NCBI GenBank assembly: GCA_024644125.1
Contig: JAHELQ010000077.1
Span: forward strand, 1 to 14,999
DNA: 14,999 bases
Reading direction: 5' to 3'
Origin: Candidatus Aminicenantota bacterium
Lineage (GTDB): Bacteria; Acidobacteriota; Aminicenantia; UBA2199
Shown here one piece after another: positions 13,795-14,999 of this stretch (the first letter of the stretch is position 1; each line of letters opens with the position of its first letter). The notes under the pieces were generated by a model. It did no database searches, had not been told where the DNA came from, and saw nothing but the letters and a program-made list of their open reading frames with translations. Position numbers and translations under genes: made by a program.

Positions 13795-14999
13795 ATGGGT
13801 AAAATTACTGAATTCAGGGCCGGTGCATTTGGTTTGGCGCTATTGTTGCTTTTTTCCCCCGGTTTATTAGGCGGTGGGACTTCCGGGTATAAATATTTTA
13901 AAAATTATAGTTACGCCGATTACGATCATCATCCCCAAAACTGGGATGTGGCCCAGAACGGGGACGGACTCATATTTGTGGGCAATCAAGGCGGTTTGTT
14001 GATTTATGACGGTGCGCGCTGGCAATTGAAATATGTGCCCAATTTCACGGTCCGGTCAATTGCCGTTGCCAGCGACGGCAAGATTTATACCGGCGGCGAG
14101 AACGAAATCGGCTTCTTCGAAGCGGACAATCGCGGGGCTTTGCAATATACTTCTCTCACTCATTTAATTAAAGAGGAAGCCCGGAATTTTTCCACTGTGT
14201 GGCGCACCCACGCCACCGGGCAGGGAGTATTTTTTCGCGCGTCAAATTATTTATTCCGATTAAACGATGAGTCCCTGCGTTTCTGGCAGAGCCCGCTCTT
14301 CTGGTCGTCGTTCGAATGCGGCGGAGAATTCTATATCCAGGAAAAGGGACGGGGGTTGTTGAAGGTGAGAGGCGACTCTCTTGAGCCGGTTGCCGGGGGA
14401 GAATTTTTTGCCGCCGACAAGATTCTCTTGATGGCTCCTTACGGTGAAGAGGCCGATGGTTCATCGCTTCTAATCGGCACCCGGAGCGCGCAATTTTTTT
14501 TATCCGAAGGAGATTTCTGGCGACCGTTTAAGCCGGCGGCGGCAGAGTATTTAAAAAACAACAGTTTTTATTACGGTGTTCGTATAAAGTCCGGCGAGTT
14601 TGCGCTGGCAACCCTTGAAGGCGGTCTCGCGATCATGGATACCCAGGGAGAATTGAAACAGGTGTTCGATAAATCCTCCGGCCTGCAAGACGAAAATGTC
14701 AAGTTCGTATTTGAAGATAGGGAAGGAAACCTGTGGCTGGCCTTGAGCAAAGGGCTCGCCCGCATCGAGTACCGGTCGCCCTTGAATTTGTATGACGAAC
14801 GATGCGGACTACCTGGCATGGTATTGGCGGTGATCCGCTTGCAAGAAAATTTATACGCAGGTACCGACCAGGGAATGTTTGCGCTTAAACCCGGCGCAAG
14901 AACGTTCAAACAAATATCCGAAGTGGGGACCAATTGCTGGAATTTTGTGCTGATGGGCGATTCCGTTTTGGCGGCCACGCCAGGCGGCGTTTTTCAGGT
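13795..14999 (+). CDS. Two-component-regulator-propeller sensor protein, N-terminal part (runs off window)
   Basis: The frame is open from the ATG at 13795 to the window end (over 400 residues, no stop). AAGGTG lies 6 bases before this ATG; a GTG at 13786 with AAAGGA upstream is an alternative start. Residues about 5-27 are a signal peptide or signal anchor (AGAFGLALLLLFSPGLL). The mature part has the known opening of Reg_prop sensors, with HHPQNWDVAQNGDGLIFVGNQG then LLIYDGARW, followed by repeats such as VRSIAVASDGKIYTGG and LQDENVKFVFEDREGNLWLAL. The last is the typical two-component-regulator propeller repeat (D-x-x-G-N-L-W). Such proteins form a periplasmic seven- or fourteen-blade propeller that usually precedes a Y_Y_Y domain, a membrane helix and a histidine kinase, cyclase or HTH output. 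The output domain and ligand are beyond the window. Confidence 0.9.
   Translation, partial: MGKITEFRAGAFGLALLLLFSPGLLGGGTSGYKYFKNYSYADYDHHPQNWDVAQNGDGLIFVGNQGGLLIYDGARWQLKYVPNFTVRSIAVASDGKIYTGGENEIGFFEADNRGALQYTSLTHLIKEEARNFSTVWRTHATGQGVFFRASNYLFRLNDESLRFWQSPLFWSSFECGGEFYIQEKGRGLLKVRGDSLEPVAGGEFFAADKILLMAPYGEEADGSSLLIGTRSAQFFLSEGDFWRPFKPAAAEYLKNNSFYYGVRIKSGEFALATLEGGLAIMDTQGELKQVFDKSSGLQDENVKFVFEDREGNLWLALSKGLARIEYRSPLNLYDERCGLPGMVLAVIRLQENLYAGTDQGMFALKPGARTFKQISEVGTNCWNFVLMGDSVLAATPGGVFQ

Noticed and set aside
1..14999. Search by eye for CRISPR arrays, tRNA/rRNA genes, transposases and long direct repeats
   Set aside because: No regularly spaced repeats, no tRNA-like cloverleaf, no transposase motif and no long repeat were noticed; a computed scan could still find weak cases.

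Overview
The window looks like a bacterial chromosome fragment of moderately high GC, with AT-rich patches that look imported. No rRNA, tRNA or single-copy marker is present, so the organism cannot be fixed. The gene mix is a nonribosomal peptide synthetase (NRPS), a secreted 6-bladed beta-propeller protein, a sensor of the two-component-regulator-propeller type, a HutH-like ammonia-lyase, and a ribosomal peptide precursor with a 'LKVESF' leader. This combination would fit an Acidobacteriota/Aminicenantota-type or similar environmental lineage. That placement is inference only.

Left part (1-6409, + strand): the 3' end of an NRPS gene with domain order A-C-(A-domain scar)-T-TE. It is followed closely by a secreted beta-propeller protein and then a small SAM-dependent methyltransferase. 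The NRPS lacks a carrier domain after its adenylation domain. It also carries what looks like the leftover C-terminal lobe of a deleted second adenylation domain.

Middle (6410-9410, - strand): a 464-base gap, then a compact AT-rich two-gene cassette. Its first gene encodes an N-terminal nuclease-like region (PD...E...K) followed by HEAT repeats. Its second gene encodes a beta-class DNA methyltransferase (TSPPF, FAGSNTT). I read the pair as a probable restriction-modification system of an unusual type. Its promoter suggests a leaderless transcript, and the methyltransferase may have its own internal promoter.

Relics (about 9506-11285, + strand): the back half of an XPB-like SF2 helicase gene followed by a Bax1/DUF790 nuclease gene. 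Both are recognisable but destroyed by a nonsense codon, frameshifts and internal deletions. The helicase's front half is missing exactly where the cassette begins.

Right part (11286-14999): an intact, monocistronic HutH-like lyase on the - strand with a strong sigma70-type promoter and an intrinsic terminator. Its MIO tripeptide reads Ala-Cys-Gly instead of Ala-Ser-Gly. Divergent from it is a 60-residue Cys-rich peptide that looks like a ribosomally made, modified peptide (RiPP) precursor. Next come two more relics, the N-terminus of an AAA ATPase and a shortened RelE-like toxin. Last is the start of a large beta-propeller sensor protein that runs off the window.

Overall, intact metabolic and secondary-metabolite genes alternate with a decayed defence or mobile region in which one cassette still looks functional.
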